A program made the position numbers and the translations under genes. 64,000 bases of DNA from Mycolicibacterium flavescens (GTDB taxonomy: Bacteria; Actinomycetota; Actinomycetes; Mycobacteriales; Mycobacteriaceae), in the NCBI RefSeq assembly GCF_001722335.1, contig NZ_MIHA01000001.1, forward strand, positions 62,001-126,000, given 5' to 3'. The number at the start of each line of letters is the position of its first letter. Positions within the stretch are counted from its first letter, which is position 1. Below, piece after piece: positions 63,623-64,000 of this stretch. Below the pieces are notes generated by a model. The model had not been told where the DNA came from. It did not search any database and saw only the letters and a program-made list of their open reading frames with translations.

Positions 63623-64000
63623 CTACCCGCACGACAGCTTCCACCGTCCGTCGCGCGACACCACCAGCCCCTGCAGTTCGAGGTTCGCCAACGGACCCAG
63701 AACCTGGCGGGCCGGCAAACCGGATGCGACCGCGACCTCGTCGGCGGTGCGCCCACCACGCCGCGGCAGCGCGTCGTACACGCGCTTCTCGGTGTCGCTG
63801 AGCTCGTCCAGCGGTGAGGTCGGCCGCTGCTCGTCGAGCGCCAATTCGCCGATACGGCCGACATATTCGACGACCTCATCGGCACGCGTCACAATCCGGG
63901 CACCCTCGCGCAGCAACACATGGCAGCCGACCGACGCCGCGGACGTGACCGGCCCGGGCACCGCGCACACCGGGCGTCCCAAGCCACGCGCCCACGCCGC
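63623..64000 (-). CDS. dprA: DNA-processing protein DprA, C-terminal part (runs off the window)
   Basis: Only the last 125 residues or so are present; the gene continues past 64000. LGRPVCAVPGPVTSAASVG and HVLLREGARIVTRADEVVEY are the end of the Rossmann-like DprA core. A C-terminal winged helix (LSDTEKRVYDALPRRGGRTADEV) follows. DprA loads RecA on incoming single-stranded DNA. In M. tuberculosis dprA (Rv2896c) follows viuB directly. Confidence 0.93.
   Translation of the reverse strand, partial: AAWARGLGRPVCAVPGPVTSAASVGCHVLLREGARIVTRADEVVEYVGRIGELALDEQRPTSPLDELSDTEKRVYDALPRRGGRTADEVAVASGLPARQVLGPLANLELQGLVVSRDGRWKLSCG

Overview
The window is a stretch of a high-GC actinobacterial chromosome, most likely from a rapidly growing Mycobacterium (Mycolicibacterium type). 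The order rlmN-cdsA-frr-pyrH ... marR ... amidase-tsf-rpsB / M23 peptidase / LLM oxidoreductase / xerC / siderophore-interacting protein / dprA is the order I know from the M. tuberculosis Rv2880c-Rv2896c region. GTG/TTG starts, 4-bp ATGA/GTGA start-stop overlaps and probable leaderless genes also fit. No tRNA, rRNA, insertion sequence or CRISPR array is visible, and no gene-free stretch exceeds 300 bp.

Region 1 (about 0.1-19.9 kb) is an oxidative catabolic island. It holds two P450s with a 3Fe-4S ferredoxin, a Baeyer-Villiger-type monooxygenase, an esterase, SDR and MDR alcohol dehydrogenases, an HpcH/HpaI aldolase, an SMP-30 lactonase-like protein, an acyl-CoA thioesterase, a type III CoA-transferase, an acyl-CoA dehydrogenase, a kinase-like phosphotransferase, an aldehyde dehydrogenase and SnoaL/SRPBCC proteins. 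Two related TetR regulators are included. Five intergenic copies of one 27-bp sequence (8-mer, 11-nt spacer, 8-mer) lie at five of its promoters, which suggests a single regulon. The substrate is unknown; the enzyme set suggests a cyclic or branched ketone or terpenoid-like compound opened through an ester or lactone.

Region 2 (20-24.6 kb) is the backbone rlmN, cdsA, frr, pyrH plus a divergent methyltransferase/marR pair. Region 3 (24.7-38.3 kb) sits between marR and the amidase. It carries glycerate kinase, an operon of ABC exporter, APC permease and copper amine oxidase, a YihY protein, a CDP-alcohol phosphatidyltransferase, and a late-step carotenoid cluster (CrtI/CrtD-type desaturase, GT2 glycosyltransferase, CruF hydratase, CrtU aromatase).

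Region 4 (38.4-47.4 kb) is backbone again: amidase, tsf, rpsB, M23 peptidase, LLM oxidoreductase, hydrolase, xerC, a lactate 2-monooxygenase and a siderophore-interacting protein. Region 5 (47.4-63.6 kb) separates that last gene from dprA. After a secreted glycosidase it encodes a full benzoate-to-TCA route: benA, benB, a BenC-FCD-BenD fusion with a LuxR-type (LAL) regulator; catB-catA-catC with a LysR regulator; and pcaF, enol-lactonase, pcaI, pcaJ with a second LysR regulator. The fusion protein joins the dioxygenase reductase, a GntR-type FCD sensor fold lacking its DNA-binding domain, and the cis-diol dehydrogenase in one 883-residue chain. It and the shared operator set are the most unusual features here.
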